A stretch of 64,000 nucleotides of DNA from Bacteroidia bacterium (lineage in GTDB: Bacteria > Bacteroidota > Bacteroidia > B-17B0 > Aurantibacillaceae), in contig JAGNIU010000010.1 of assembly GCA_018000995.1 (NCBI GenBank), forward strand, positions 1-64,000. The letters are read 5' to 3'. The notes under the pieces are model-generated. The model had not been told where the DNA came from. It saw only the letters and a program-made list of their open reading frames with translations, and made no database searches. The position numbers and the translations under genes were made by a program. Below, piece after piece: positions 1 to 7,915 of the stretch (within the stretch, counting starts at the first letter, position 1; each line of letters opens with the position of its first letter).

Positions 1-1
1 T

Positions 2-202
2 GGAATTTTAAATGTTGAATTAGAAATTTTAAATGGTGATACAAAAATACAGATAATTAATTCGCTTGGACAAATCCTGTTAAGCGAATCGGTAAACACT
101 CAACATCCAAAATTCAACATTCAACATTTTCCTTCCGGACTTTACTTTCTTGAACTAAGTAATGCTAATGGTAAACAAACTCAAAAATTTATTAAAGACT
201 AA
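2..202 (+). CDS. C-terminal end of a T9SS-secreted protein (5' truncated by window edge)
   Basis: The open frame entering from the left edge reads about 66 residues to TAA. It has the usual type A sorting-domain pattern: a turn with 'INSLGQILL', then 'FPSGLYFLEL' and the terminal 'KFIKD'. In this family the domain directs proteins with an N-terminal signal peptide through the type IX secretion system and is cleaved at the surface. The rest of the protein lies outside the window, so its function is unknown. The stop TAA shares a base with the ATG of the next gene (TAATG), so the two are probably cotranscribed. Confidence 0.8.
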   Translation, partial: GILNVELEILNGDTKIQIINSLGQILLSESVNTQHPKFNIQHFPSGLYFLELSNANGKQTQKFIKD

Positions 203-2640
203 TGAAAAAAATAATCTTCTTAATTTTTGTCGCCTCAAATCTAATTGCGCAAGATTGGGCTAAATATTTAAAACCCGATGCAACTTTCGAGCAACGTAAA
301 GAAGCATTTTATAATTATTATAAAAACGTACCCTCTTCGTGGGCCGACGATGATTATACCCGCTTTAAACGTTACGAAGCTTATATGGAGCCACGAAGTA
401 AAGTGCCTCAAGGTGTTATTCCAGCTGAAGAAATTTGGAAAGCCTATCAAGAACTAAATCAAAACACAAATAAAATTTCGCAAGCTGCTGCTGCTAATTG
501 GTCGATATTAGGACCAACTGTATTAGGAAATTTACCGGGACTAGGAAGAGTAAATTGCGTTTACTTTGATCCTACAAATAGTAATACTGTTTGGATTGGC
601 TCCGCAAGTGGTGGTTTATGGAAATCCGTTAATCAGGGAATTGGCTGGACATATATGAGTAATGGCATGCCAAATCTTGGAATATCTGACGTTGTGATTG
701 ACGCCTCTAATCCAAATACAATGTACGTTTCTACCGGTGATAAATATGCCTGGGCAACTTCATCAATTGGTGTTATGAAATCAACTAACGGTGGCGTTAC
801 ATGGACAACCACCGGATTAAATTATACTACCAATCAATTCAGATTAGTGTATCATTTAATCTTAGACCAAACAAATCCAAACGTATTAGTGGCAGCAGCT
901 TCTGATGGTATTTGGCGCACACAAAACGGAGGGACTAATTGGAGTCTGGTAAAAAGCGGTTTATTTTATGATGTAGAGTTTAACGCTGCAAGTACCAATA
1001 CACTTTACGCATCATCTGATAGTATTTATACATCGGTAGATAATGGTTTAACCTGGAAATCTTTTGGAGCCTCTCCAACCTTTATTGTGAATGCGGGAAG
1101 ACATGTTAGTCTTGCTGTTACTGCTGATAATTCAAATTACATTTACGTATTTGATGAATCGGCCAGATTATTCAGAAGCACAAATGCCGGAGCAACTTGG
1201 ACTCAAATGACAACCCCTACTCTTTATACTTATTGGAATTACGGAACCGTATTATCAGTATCACCATTAAATAAAGATGAAGTGATAGTAGGAGGTTTAA
1301 CTTTAGCAAAATCAACCGATGGCGGCGCTACTTGGCCTTTTAATGTGAATTCAGGAATACATCCTGATCACAAAGACTTTGTTTATTTTCCCGGCTCCGC
1401 AACAACTCTTTTTGCAGCTAATGATGGTGGTATTTACAAATCTACTAACGGTGGTTTAACTTACAGCGACTACAGCAGTGGTTTAGAAGTCACACAGTAT
1501 TACCGAATGGGATGTGCTGCTAATAGTAAAACTGAATTATTTGGAGGAACTCAAGATAATGGTACTCATAAATACCATGTTGGAAATTGGTCACGCGTAT
1601 ATTATGGTGATGGTACTGAAACATTTGTTGACCCCTTAGATTCAAATATTATGTATTTCTCTACTCAGGGGATTGAAATTTCAAAATCATTCAATGGTGG
1701 CGCTACATTTACCTATTTGGGTAAAGATACGGGGAGCTTCTACTATCCATACAATATGCATCCAAGTAATAATCAAATTATTTTTAAAGCCGGGAACATG
1801 GTAAAAAAATCCACTGATGCGGGATTAACATGGACACCTATTTCTCCTGCAATTGGACCGATGAATTCAATGGCTGTTTCCATTTCCAATCCAAATTATA
1901 TTTATGCTGCCAGTTATCAGAATATTTATAAAACTACTACCGGTGGTGGCGTTTGGACGAATGTTACTTCTAACATTCCTACCAGTATGACAAACATTAC
2001 ATATATTGCAATTCATCCCACCAACCCCAATCACCTTTGGGTAAGCACCTCTTCATACACAGCCGGATTAAAAGTTTATGAAACCACGAATGGCGGAACA
2101 ACCTGGACAAACACATCAACAGGATTACCAAACGTACCTATAAATTGCATTGTGCATAACGACAACTCATCCAATGACGAAATTTATGTTGGTACTGATA
2201 TTGGCGTTTATTATAAAGACAATACCATGAGTAGTTGGCAACCATACAACACCAATCTTCCTGCAGTTGTTGTAACAGAATTAGAAATTCATTATTTAAC
2301 TAATAAACTGCGAGCTTGTACGTATGGTAGAGGTATGTGGGAAACAGATTTAAATTCGATGCCAACAGGTATTAAAAACAAACCGGAAGTAAAATCTTAT
2401 ATGACTTTGTTTCCGAATCCAACAGCAGGAAATATCACAATTGGAATCGATAATCCAAAAGAAACAATTACTGCTTACAAAATTTACGATGTTCGCGGAA
2501 AAGAAGTTCTTCAAAAAGAAATTGCAGATAAACTCATTCAGAACCTTAGTATAAATACTGAAATTCTTGCACGCGGACTTTACATAGCAGAAGTAACAAC
2601 AAACGCCGGCAAATATGTTTCGAAGTTTGTTAAGGAGTAA
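202..2640 (+). CDS. Secreted BNR/VPS10-type beta-propeller protein with T9SS sorting domain
   Basis: The 812-residue product starts with a signal peptide (MKKIIFLIFVASNLIAQ). From about residue 110 to 700 it has many repeats of the type 'KSTNGGxTWT', the Asp-box/BNR signature of sialidase-like and VPS10 propellers. The last 80 residues form a type A T9SS sorting domain ('LFPNPTAGNITIGI' to 'KFVKE'). The likely fate is export to the cell surface or medium. Propellers of this kind can bind glycans or proteins, but no catalytic residues could be assigned. The start overlaps the preceding stop by one base. A strong hairpin follows directly after the stop. Confidence 0.85.
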   Translation: MKKIIFLIFVASNLIAQDWAKYLKPDATFEQRKEAFYNYYKNVPSSWADDDYTRFKRYEAYMEPRSKVPQGVIPAEEIWKAYQELNQNTNKISQAAAANWSILGPTVLGNLPGLGRVNCVYFDPTNSNTVWIGSASGGLWKSVNQGIGWTYMSNGMPNLGISDVVIDASNPNTMYVSTGDKYAWATSSIGVMKSTNGGVTWTTTGLNYTTNQFRLVYHLILDQTNPNVLVAAASDGIWRTQNGGTNWSLVKSGLFYDVEFNAASTNTLYASSDSIYTSVDNGLTWKSFGASPTFIVNAGRHVSLAVTADNSNYIYVFDESARLFRSTNAGATWTQMTTPTLYTYWNYGTVLSVSPLNKDEVIVGGLTLAKSTDGGATWPFNVNSGIHPDHKDFVYFPGSATTLFAANDGGIYKSTNGGLTYSDYSSGLEVTQYYRMGCAANSKTELFGGTQDNGTHKYHVGNWSRVYYGDGTETFVDPLDSNIMYFSTQGIEISKSFNGGATFTYLGKDTGSFYYPYNMHPSNNQIIFKAGNMVKKSTDAGLTWTPISPAIGPMNSMAVSISNPNYIYAASYQNIYKTTTGGGVWTNVTSNIPTSMTNITYIAIHPTNPNHLWVSTSSYTAGLKVYETTNGGTTWTNTSTGLPNVPINCIVHNDNSSNDEIYVGTDIGVYYKDNTMSSWQPYNTNLPAVVVTELEIHYLTNKLRACTYGRGMWETDLNSMPTGIKNKPEVKSYMTLFPNPTAGNITIGIDNPKETITAYKIYDVRGKEVLQKEIADKLIQNLSINTEILARGLYIAEVTTNAGKYVSKFVKE

Positions 2641-2740
2641 AAAAGAAATGGTGGCTTCGACTACGCTCAGCCACCATTTCTTTTGATGAAATTTATTAAA
2701 AAAATGCGGTGACTGAGCGTAGCCGAAGTCACTGATTAAT
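2641..2740. repeat. REP-like palindromic doublet between convergent genes; also a likely bidirectional terminator
   Basis: Two hairpins lie head to head between the convergent genes. The first has a perfect 16-bp stem (AAAAGAAATGGTGGCT at 2641-2656, complement at 2669-2684) with a 12-nt loop holding the core TCGACTACGCTC. The second (2709-2732) carries the inverted core CTGAGCGTAGCCGAAG between GTGACT and AGTCAC. The core resembles the CTTCGACAAGCTCAG repeat at 32963-33026, 54585-54608 and 59191-59209. Flanking A and T runs would let the first hairpin terminate transcription from both sides. Confidence 0.7.
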
Positions 2741-2741
2741 C

Positions 2742-3902
2742 CTACTCCTTCACAAATTTCTTAACTACCACCTTATCACCTGTCCTCCACTCTGCGAAAT
2801 AAATACCTGCAGAGAAATTACTGATGTCGATTTTTGTTTCAGAATCTGTTAAGCCTTCATAAACAAGTTCACCCAATGCATTGAATAATTTTATGCTTGC
2901 TGTGTTTACAGTACTGTTAATAATAATAAAATCCTTTGTGGGATTCGGATAAAAATTAAAATCAGTAATAGCATTAGTAGAATTAATTCCTAAACCTGCG
3001 CTACCGTTGTATTTTAAAATGGTTCCTGCATTACCTACAGCCCATCCATCAACAGGAGAAGCAAAGTGAACTGAATTTAATATTTGTGAAGTGCCTGATG
3101 CCATTGGATTCCAGTTTACACCACCATTAATGGTTTTCATAATTAATCCGCCAGTTCCTACAACGTAACCGGTATCCTGATCCACAAAATAAATTCCGTT
3201 TAATCCGTTTAGTACACCCGTTGGCATGTTGGTCCAAGTTGCACCGGCATCCATTGATTTTAAAACTCTGCCGCCTGTTCCTGCAATATAACCTACAGTT
3301 GGTGACGGGAAATGAATAGCGTTTAGATTAGTTGCTACTCCTGAAGTAACAGTTGTCCATGTATTACCTGCATCCTTAGTGCGACGAATAACGCCTGCAT
3401 TACCAACAACACATCCTGAATCCAAATCAGAGAACCAAATAGCATTTAAATTTTGAGTTGTGCCTGACGAACGTAATTGCCAAGTTACACCTGTATCGCA
3501 GCTAGTTTCAATTTTACCTGCAGTTCCTACTGCAAAGACACAAGCCATGTCACGGAAGTGTAATGATAAGATGCTATCAGGTCGCCCACCACTTAAAGTT
3601 GAGCCACCGCCAACATTCAATCTCATGAACCAGTTTGAGTTTTGACACATGATATAAAATCTGAAGGGATTTTTGGTATGCACTTCAAAAGTATTTACAC
3701 CACCCAAAATTAAATTTTGAGCCCAGTTAGTTCCGGCATTGGAAGTGCGGATGGGACCTGTAAAACCGGTAGCGCAAACATTATTCGCATCAATGGCGAA
3801 TACCGAATATAAATTATTGGTTGTGTAGGTTTGCGTAATCCACTGCGCACTGGCCGAATTAATAATTACGAATGTAAAAATGGAAAGTAAAAGTTTTTTC
3901 AT
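2742..3902 (-). CDS. Secreted YCF48-like beta-propeller protein with T9SS sorting domain
   Basis: The 386-residue product has a signal peptide (MKKLLLSIFTFVIINSASAQ). Repeats of about 43 residues follow, with the pattern 'LNAIHFxxxxxGYxxGxxGxxxKxxDxGxxW', typical of YCF48/photosystem II stability-type and BNR propellers. The last 75 residues ('FYPNPTKDFIIINS' to 'KKFVKE') form a T9SS type A sorting domain. It is probably a surface or released binding protein, with no enzymatic residues evident. It converges on the propeller gene at 202 and shares the hairpin region between them. Confidence 0.85.
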   Translation of the reverse strand: MKKLLLSIFTFVIINSASAQWITQTYTTNNLYSVFAIDANNVCATGFTGPIRTSNAGTNWAQNLILGGVNTFEVHTKNPFRFYIMCQNSNWFMRLNVGGGSTLSGGRPDSILSLHFRDMACVFAVGTAGKIETSCDTGVTWQLRSSGTTQNLNAIWFSDLDSGCVVGNAGVIRRTKDAGNTWTTVTSGVATNLNAIHFPSPTVGYIAGTGGRVLKSMDAGATWTNMPTGVLNGLNGIYFVDQDTGYVVGTGGLIMKTINGGVNWNPMASGTSQILNSVHFASPVDGWAVGNAGTILKYNGSAGLGINSTNAITDFNFYPNPTKDFIIINSTVNTASIKLFNALGELVYEGLTDSETKIDISNFSAGIYFAEWRTGDKVVVKKFVKE

Positions 3903-4017
3903 TTATATTATTTTAAGTTTTTAAAAGAGAACCTTTATACTAAAGTAGAATAATTTTCTTAATAAACAAATTAAGGCGCCTACTACTTATTACTATAAGA
4001 AGTTTATTTGTTTTTAC

Positions 4018-4025
4018 TAAGTTTG
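4018..4025 (+). promoter_or_regulatory. -7 promoter motif TAAGTTTG, 4 nt before the cupin start
   Basis: The octamer fits the Bacteroidota -7 consensus TAnnTTTG. It ends only 4 nt before the ATG at 4030, so transcription would begin at or very near the start codon, giving a leaderless mRNA. No TTG at the usual -33 spacing is visible, so this rests on the -7 motif alone. Confidence 0.4.
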
Positions 4026-4029
4026 CTCT

Positions 4030-4494
4030 ATGAACGCCCAACATTATATCAAAACATTAGAACTACTTCCACATCCTGAAGGCGGTTATTATAAAGAAAC
4101 TTACAGAAGTAAGGAGAGTATTAATTTACCGCAAGGAGAACGCAATTACAGTACTTCAATTTACTTTTTATTGGAAGAAAATAATTTCTCTGCCTTTCAT
4201 AAAATAAAAAGTGATGAGCTTTGGCATTTTTACGCGGGTGATATTTTAGAAGTAATTGAAATTACAAAAGAAGGGAAATTAAAAATAACAGAACTTGGTC
4301 CAGCTAATTTTCAATATTGCGTGTCGGCCGGTAATTGGTTTGGTTCACGTGTAAAAAATGGCGGTAAATTTTCTTTAGTGGGATGTACCGTTGCGCCGGG
4401 ATTTGATTTTAAAGATTTTGAAATGGCGGAGCGTGAGGCTTTAATAAAAGAGTTTGCCGAGCATGCTTCTATAATAAGAGAGTTGACACGTTAA
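4030..4494 (+). CDS. Cupin superfamily protein, DUF985/Cupin_5 type
   Basis: The 154-residue product matches the DUF985 (Cupin_5) family over its whole length. It opens with 'YIKTLELLPHPEGGYYKETYRS', followed by 'STSIYFLLEENNFSAFHKIKSDELWHF', where family cupin residues line the pocket, and closes with 'VGCTVAPGFDFKDFEMA'. The fold is a single-domain jelly-roll barrel. The physiological substrate of the family is not settled, so no reaction is assigned. It is transcribed alone, divergently from the propeller gene at 2742, and is followed by a terminator-like hairpin. Confidence 0.85.
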   Translation: MNAQHYIKTLELLPHPEGGYYKETYRSKESINLPQGERNYSTSIYFLLEENNFSAFHKIKSDELWHFYAGDILEVIEITKEGKLKITELGPANFQYCVSAGNWFGSRVKNGGKFSLVGCTVAPGFDFKDFEMAEREALIKEFAEHASIIRELTR

Positions 4495-4532
4495 CACCCC
4501 TCTGCTTCTTTTGCCTTTGGCGCAAGAAGCTT

Positions 4533-4568
4533 TCTCCCCTTAAAAAAGGGGAGAACCTGTTTTTTTTC
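4533..4568 (+). terminator. Rho-independent-type terminator after the cupin gene
   Basis: The stem TCTCCCC (4533-4539) pairs with GGGGAGA (4548-4554) and can extend inward through the T and A residues. A run of eight T follows at 4559-4566. A second GC-containing hairpin (GCTTCTT...AAGAAGC, about 4504-4530) lies just upstream. Confidence 0.6.
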
Positions 4569-4666
4569 AAATTAATTTTCGTGTTAAAAGATTGTAAATT
4601 TCTTCTTAAATAGATTTAGATAATAGTTGCTTAATACTTCTTAATGCGGTAGCAGAAAAACTAAAG

Positions 4667-4674
4667 TATCTTTG
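4667..4674 (+). promoter_or_regulatory. -7 promoter motif TATCTTTG just before a GTG start
   Basis: The octamer matches TAnnTTTG and ends 5 nt before the GTG at 4680. As with the cupin gene, the expected transcription start would coincide with the start codon. No well-spaced -33 TTG is present. Confidence 0.4.
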
Positions 4675-4679
4675 GCAAC

Positions 4680-4949
4680 GTGACGATACAAGAATTCATA
4701 AAACTAAGTTTCGAAGAAAAAAGTAATCTCGTTTGCGCGGAAGGCAATTTGATAGATGATTACAACGAAAATAATATTGAGGTGAAAGTTTTTTCGCTTC
4801 ATGAATTTTATGTGGAAGTAATCGTTAACACACAAGAAGAAACCTTAGTAGATATTATTCCTTATACAAGAGGTTTCAGTTTCTTCTCAAAACAAAAAGA
4901 ACAACTCAATCAAAGAGCAGCCTTATTAAATAGTTTTTTCCTTTTATGA
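4680..4949 (+). CDS. Small uncharacterised protein (GTG start)
   Basis: The 89-residue cytoplasmic-looking product is acidic in its first half ('SNLVCAEGNLIDDYNENNIEVKVFSLHEFYVEVIVNTQEE'). I do not recognise its family. No ATG lies upstream in frame and the -7 motif is adjacent, so the GTG is the most credible start. Its stop overlaps the start of a 32-codon membrane-peptide frame (ATGA, 4946-4949), suggesting translational coupling. The beta-rich, charged composition suggests a small folded domain, with function unknown. Confidence 0.6.
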   Translation: MTIQEFIKLSFEEKSNLVCAEGNLIDDYNENNIEVKVFSLHEFYVEVIVNTQEETLVDIIPYTRGFSFFSKQKEQLNQRAALLNSFFLL

Positions 4950-5044
4950 GAGCACATCACCGTAGTCGCCGCTGGGAATTTTTGTTATACGGAATCGTAT
5001 TTGGATTTTTAGCAGGGGTTATTCTTACTAAAATATTCTCCTAG
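4946..5044 (+). CDS. 32-residue single-span membrane peptide, coupled to the upstream gene
   Basis: An ATG inside the ATGA overlap with the gene at 4680 opens a 32-codon frame ending TAG at 5042-5044. The product has a strongly basic N-terminus (MRAHHRSRRWEF) and one hydrophobic segment (LLYGIVFGFLAGVILTKIF), the classic layout of a small inner-membrane protein with its N-terminus in the cytoplasm. It is shorter than the usual annotation cut-off. The stop abuts the end of the convergent cysteine desulfurase gene with no gap. It may work with the 89-residue partner; function unknown. Confidence 0.6.
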   Translation: MRAHHRSRRWEFLLYGIVFGFLAGVILTKIFS

Positions 5045-6187
5045 TTAAGCCTTCGCAGTAACCGCAAACATTTCTTTCAATTTCTTAACTACAATATCAA
5101 TTTCTTCTTTGGTATTGTATTTACTGAATGAAAAACGAACAGAAGGACGGTTCATATCGATTCCTAAACCACGTAATACGTGTGAACCTTGATTACTGCC
5201 ACTACTGCAAGCACTACCGCCACTCGCTGCAATACCTGCGATGTCTAAATTAAACAATAACATCTCCGCATCAGGATGTAATGGGAAACGGCAATTTAAT
5301 ACGGTGTATAATGAGTTTTCTCCTGTTTCACCATTAAAATCCATTCCTTCGATATTAGATTTTAATTGCTCCATCATATAATTTTTTAATCCGCGGATAT
5401 GAGTTTGGTGTTCTTCCATGTGCTCATTCGCTAATTCAAATGCTTTTGCTAAACCAACAATACCGGTAACATTTTCTGTTCCACCACGCATGTTACGCTC
5501 TTGCGCCCCACCACTGATGAACGGATTAATTTTTACAGTATGATTGATATAAATAAACCCAACACCTTTCGGACCATGAAATTTATGCGCTGCACAAGTC
5601 ACAAAATGTACTTTAATGCTTTGTAAATCTAATTTGAAATGCCCCATCGTTTGTACGGTGTCGCTATGAAACAAAGCATCGTACTTCTCACATAAGTCAG
5701 AAACTTTTTTTATTGGGAGAAGTGTTCCGATTTCATTATTCGCGTGCATTAAAGAGACTAAACTTTTTGGATTGCTTTTTAAAAGCTCCTCCAAATGGTT
5801 CATGTCCATATTTCCTTTATCGTCGTTCTTTAACCAACTTACTTTTATCTTTCCTTCTTTCTCTAACGTTTCTAAAGTATGTTCAACCGCGTGATGCTCT
5901 AATTTACTGGAGATAGCATGTTTGATGCCGTAAGCTTCAATGGCTTTACAAATGGCCATGTTATCGGCTTCTGTTCCACCTGAAGTAAAAAATATCTCGG
6001 CCGGCGTTACGTTCAAATATTTAGCAACGGTTTTACGTGCTGTTTCAATAGCAGTACGTGTTTTTCGTCCGAAAGAATGTATTGAAGACGGATTTCCGAA
6101 TTCTTCACGCATGTAAGGTAACATAGCGTTAAACACTTCTTCGTCTAATTTAGTTGTAGCGGCGTTATCGAGATAAATCTTGCTCAT
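5045..6187 (-). CDS. Cysteine desulfurase (class V aminotransferase, IscS/NifS family)
   Basis: The 380-residue protein is full length for the group. The start 'IYLDNAATT' and 'FFTSGGTEADNMAI' form the PLP-phosphate site. 'CAAHKFHGPKGVGFIYI' carries the Schiff-base lysine. 'SGGSACSSGSNQGSHVL' carries the persulfide-forming cysteine on the flexible loop. It takes sulfur from cysteine, giving alanine and an enzyme-bound persulfide for Fe-S clusters or thio-modification of tRNA. No Fe-S scaffold genes are adjacent, so the acceptor (Isc/Suf or MnmA) cannot be read from context. It could be called iscS, but the symbol is left open. Confidence 0.92.
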   Translation of the reverse strand: MSKIYLDNAATTKLDEEVFNAMLPYMREEFGNPSSIHSFGRKTRTAIETARKTVAKYLNVTPAEIFFTSGGTEADNMAICKAIEAYGIKHAISSKLEHHAVEHTLETLEKEGKIKVSWLKNDDKGNMDMNHLEELLKSNPKSLVSLMHANNEIGTLLPIKKVSDLCEKYDALFHSDTVQTMGHFKLDLQSIKVHFVTCAAHKFHGPKGVGFIYINHTVKINPFISGGAQERNMRGGTENVTGIVGLAKAFELANEHMEEHQTHIRGLKNYMMEQLKSNIEGMDFNGETGENSLYTVLNCRFPLHPDAEMLLFNLDIAGIAASGGSACSSGSNQGSHVLRGLGIDMNRPSVRFSFSKYNTKEEIDIVVKKLKEMFAVTAKA

Positions 6188-6277
6188 TTTGTAAATGAAT
6201 TTTAGTTCTGTAAATATCGGGGTATTTTTTGAGGTTTTAAACCTAAAATCGTGAATATTATGGGATTCTAAAGTTCA

Positions 6278-6349
6278 GCCACGAAAACACAAAGGCACTA
6301 AATTCCACTAAAATTTGGTGGGGTTTTGTGTTTTAGTGATTTGGTGGCA
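6278..6349. repeat. Imperfect palindromic intergenic repeat, family B (copy 1)
   Basis: A 72-bp imperfect inverted repeat begins GCCACGAAAACACAAAGGCA and ends TTAGTGATTTGGTGGC. The middle, CCACTAAAATTTGGTGG, is itself palindromic. A related element lies at 38885-38956 after uvrA. It sits downstream of the phosphohexomutase gene and upstream of the cysteine desulfurase gene (both leftward). It may form a long hairpin in RNA; no coding potential is seen. Confidence 0.6.
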
Positions 6350-6364
6350 AAATTTACGAAATGT

Positions 6365-7759
6365 CTAACTCTTAATAATCTCTTTTATATCGCTAATAAT
6401 CTTCTTCGCCAATGTTTCGGCCGTAGATTGTGTTGCACTTTCAGAATAAATGCGAATGATAGGTTCAGTATTTGATTTGCGAAGGTGAACCCATTCTTTA
6501 TCAAATTCTATTTTAACACCATCCACTGTATTCACAGGTTGTTTTGAATATTTGTTTTTAACGCTTTCTAAAACTTTGTCGACATTAATTTCGGGAGTCA
6601 ATTCAATTTTATTTTTAGAGATGAAATAATTGGGATACGATTTACGCAATGACGAAACCGATTTACCATATTTCGCTAAGTGCGTCAAGAAAATCGCAAT
6701 TCCTACTAAAGCATCTCTGCCATAATGTAATTCAGGTAGAATAATTCCACCGTTACCTTCTCCCCCAATTACAGCTTTACTATCTTTCATCATGGTAACA
6801 ACATTCACTTCTCCAACTGCAGAAGCAGAATATTTTCCACCATTCTTTTCAGTAATATCTCTTAATGCGCGTGTTGATGATAAATTGGAAACAGTATTTC
6901 CGCCTTTGTGATGTTGTAAAACGTAATCAGCCACTGCCACCAAAGTATATTCTTCACCAAACATTTCTCCATCTTCGCAAACCATTGCTAAACGATCAAC
7001 ATCCGGATCCACACTAATTCCTAAATGTGATTTTGTCTTTACAACCATAGCCGAAAGATCTGCTAAATGTTCAGGAAGTGGTTCTGGATTGTGAGCGAAA
7101 TGTCCATCAGGTTCGCAATATAATTTATGAATTTTCTTCACACCTAAAACTTCCAATAACATTGGCACTGCAAAACCACCACAAGAATTAACTGCATCTA
7201 CGCTAATCGAAAAATCAGCAGCAGCAATTGCTTTTACATCTACGTAAGGTAATTTTAAAATCTTCTCGAAATGCTTTTGCAATTGATCATCTTTACGAGT
7301 GTATTTCCCTAAATGATTCACTTCACAATACGTGAATTCTTCTTTTTCAGCAATCTGTAAAATAAGTTTTCCTTCTGCTTCCGAAATAAATTCACCTTTA
7401 TGGTTTAATAATTTTAAAGCGTTCCATTGTTTTGGATTATGAGAGGCAGTTAAAATAATTCCACCCTGTGCTTTTAATTCAGTCACAGCCATTTCAACTG
7501 TAGGTGTTGTGCTTAAATCTAAATCATAAACATCAATTCCCAATCCCATTAAGGTTCCGCAAACAATGTTGTTTACCATCACACCCGAAAGACGAGCATC
7601 TCTTCCAACGACAACTGCCGGGGTTCCACTTTTGGTATTACTAATAATCCATGAACCGTATGCCGAGGCAAACTTTACTATATCTAAAGGGGTTAATCCA
7701 TCATTGGGTTTTCCGCCAATGGTGCCCCTAAATCCCGAAATGCTTTTAATTAGTGTCAA
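6365..7759 (-). CDS. glmM: Phosphoglucosamine mutase / phosphohexomutase
   Basis: The protein has the four-domain alpha-D-phosphohexomutase layout. 'GGIILTASHNPKQWNALKLL' holds the phosphoserine. 'SVDPDVDRLAMV' is the Mg-binding loop, 'GGEGNGGIILPELHYGRDAL' the sugar-specificity loop, and 'RKSNTEPIIRIYSES' the phosphate-binding loop. It interconverts glucosamine-6-P and glucosamine-1-P for cell-wall precursors, or related hexose phosphates. The frame opens at 7789, but homologues start 'MTLIKSISGxRGTIGG', so I chose the TTG at 7759 (464 residues). The ATG at 7789 would add ten residues. The GlmM subtype is likely rather than proven. Confidence 0.85.
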   Translation of the reverse strand: MTLIKSISGFRGTIGGKPNDGLTPLDIVKFASAYGSWIISNTKSGTPAVVVGRDARLSGVMVNNIVCGTLMGLGIDVYDLDLSTTPTVEMAVTELKAQGGIILTASHNPKQWNALKLLNHKGEFISEAEGKLILQIAEKEEFTYCEVNHLGKYTRKDDQLQKHFEKILKLPYVDVKAIAAADFSISVDAVNSCGGFAVPMLLEVLGVKKIHKLYCEPDGHFAHNPEPLPEHLADLSAMVVKTKSHLGISVDPDVDRLAMVCEDGEMFGEEYTLVAVADYVLQHHKGGNTVSNLSSTRALRDITEKNGGKYSASAVGEVNVVTMMKDSKAVIGGEGNGGIILPELHYGRDALVGIAIFLTHLAKYGKSVSSLRKSYPNYFISKNKIELTPEINVDKVLESVKNKYSKQPVNTVDGVKIEFDKEWVHLRKSNTEPIIRIYSESATQSTAETLAKKIISDIKEIIKS

Positions 7760-7885
7760 GAGTAAAAAATTTTGTCGTAAAGTTAACATCCTTAAAACGA
7801 TAGCTCTTTTTTAATCTGCTTTTTTATTGACATTATTTAGGCTTTTTCTGTTAAAAACATAATGCCCGAAAACCAAAAATAAACT

Positions 7886-7893
7886 TAACTTTG
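7886..7893 (+). promoter_or_regulatory. -7 promoter motif TAACTTTG for the TPR gene
   Basis: The octamer fits TAnnTTTG and lies 22 nt upstream of the ATG at 7916, in the divergent region shared with the phosphohexomutase gene. No -33 TTG at canonical spacing was found. Confidence 0.45.
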
Positions 7894-7915
7894 CGTAAAC
7901 AAGGGTGCCTATTTT

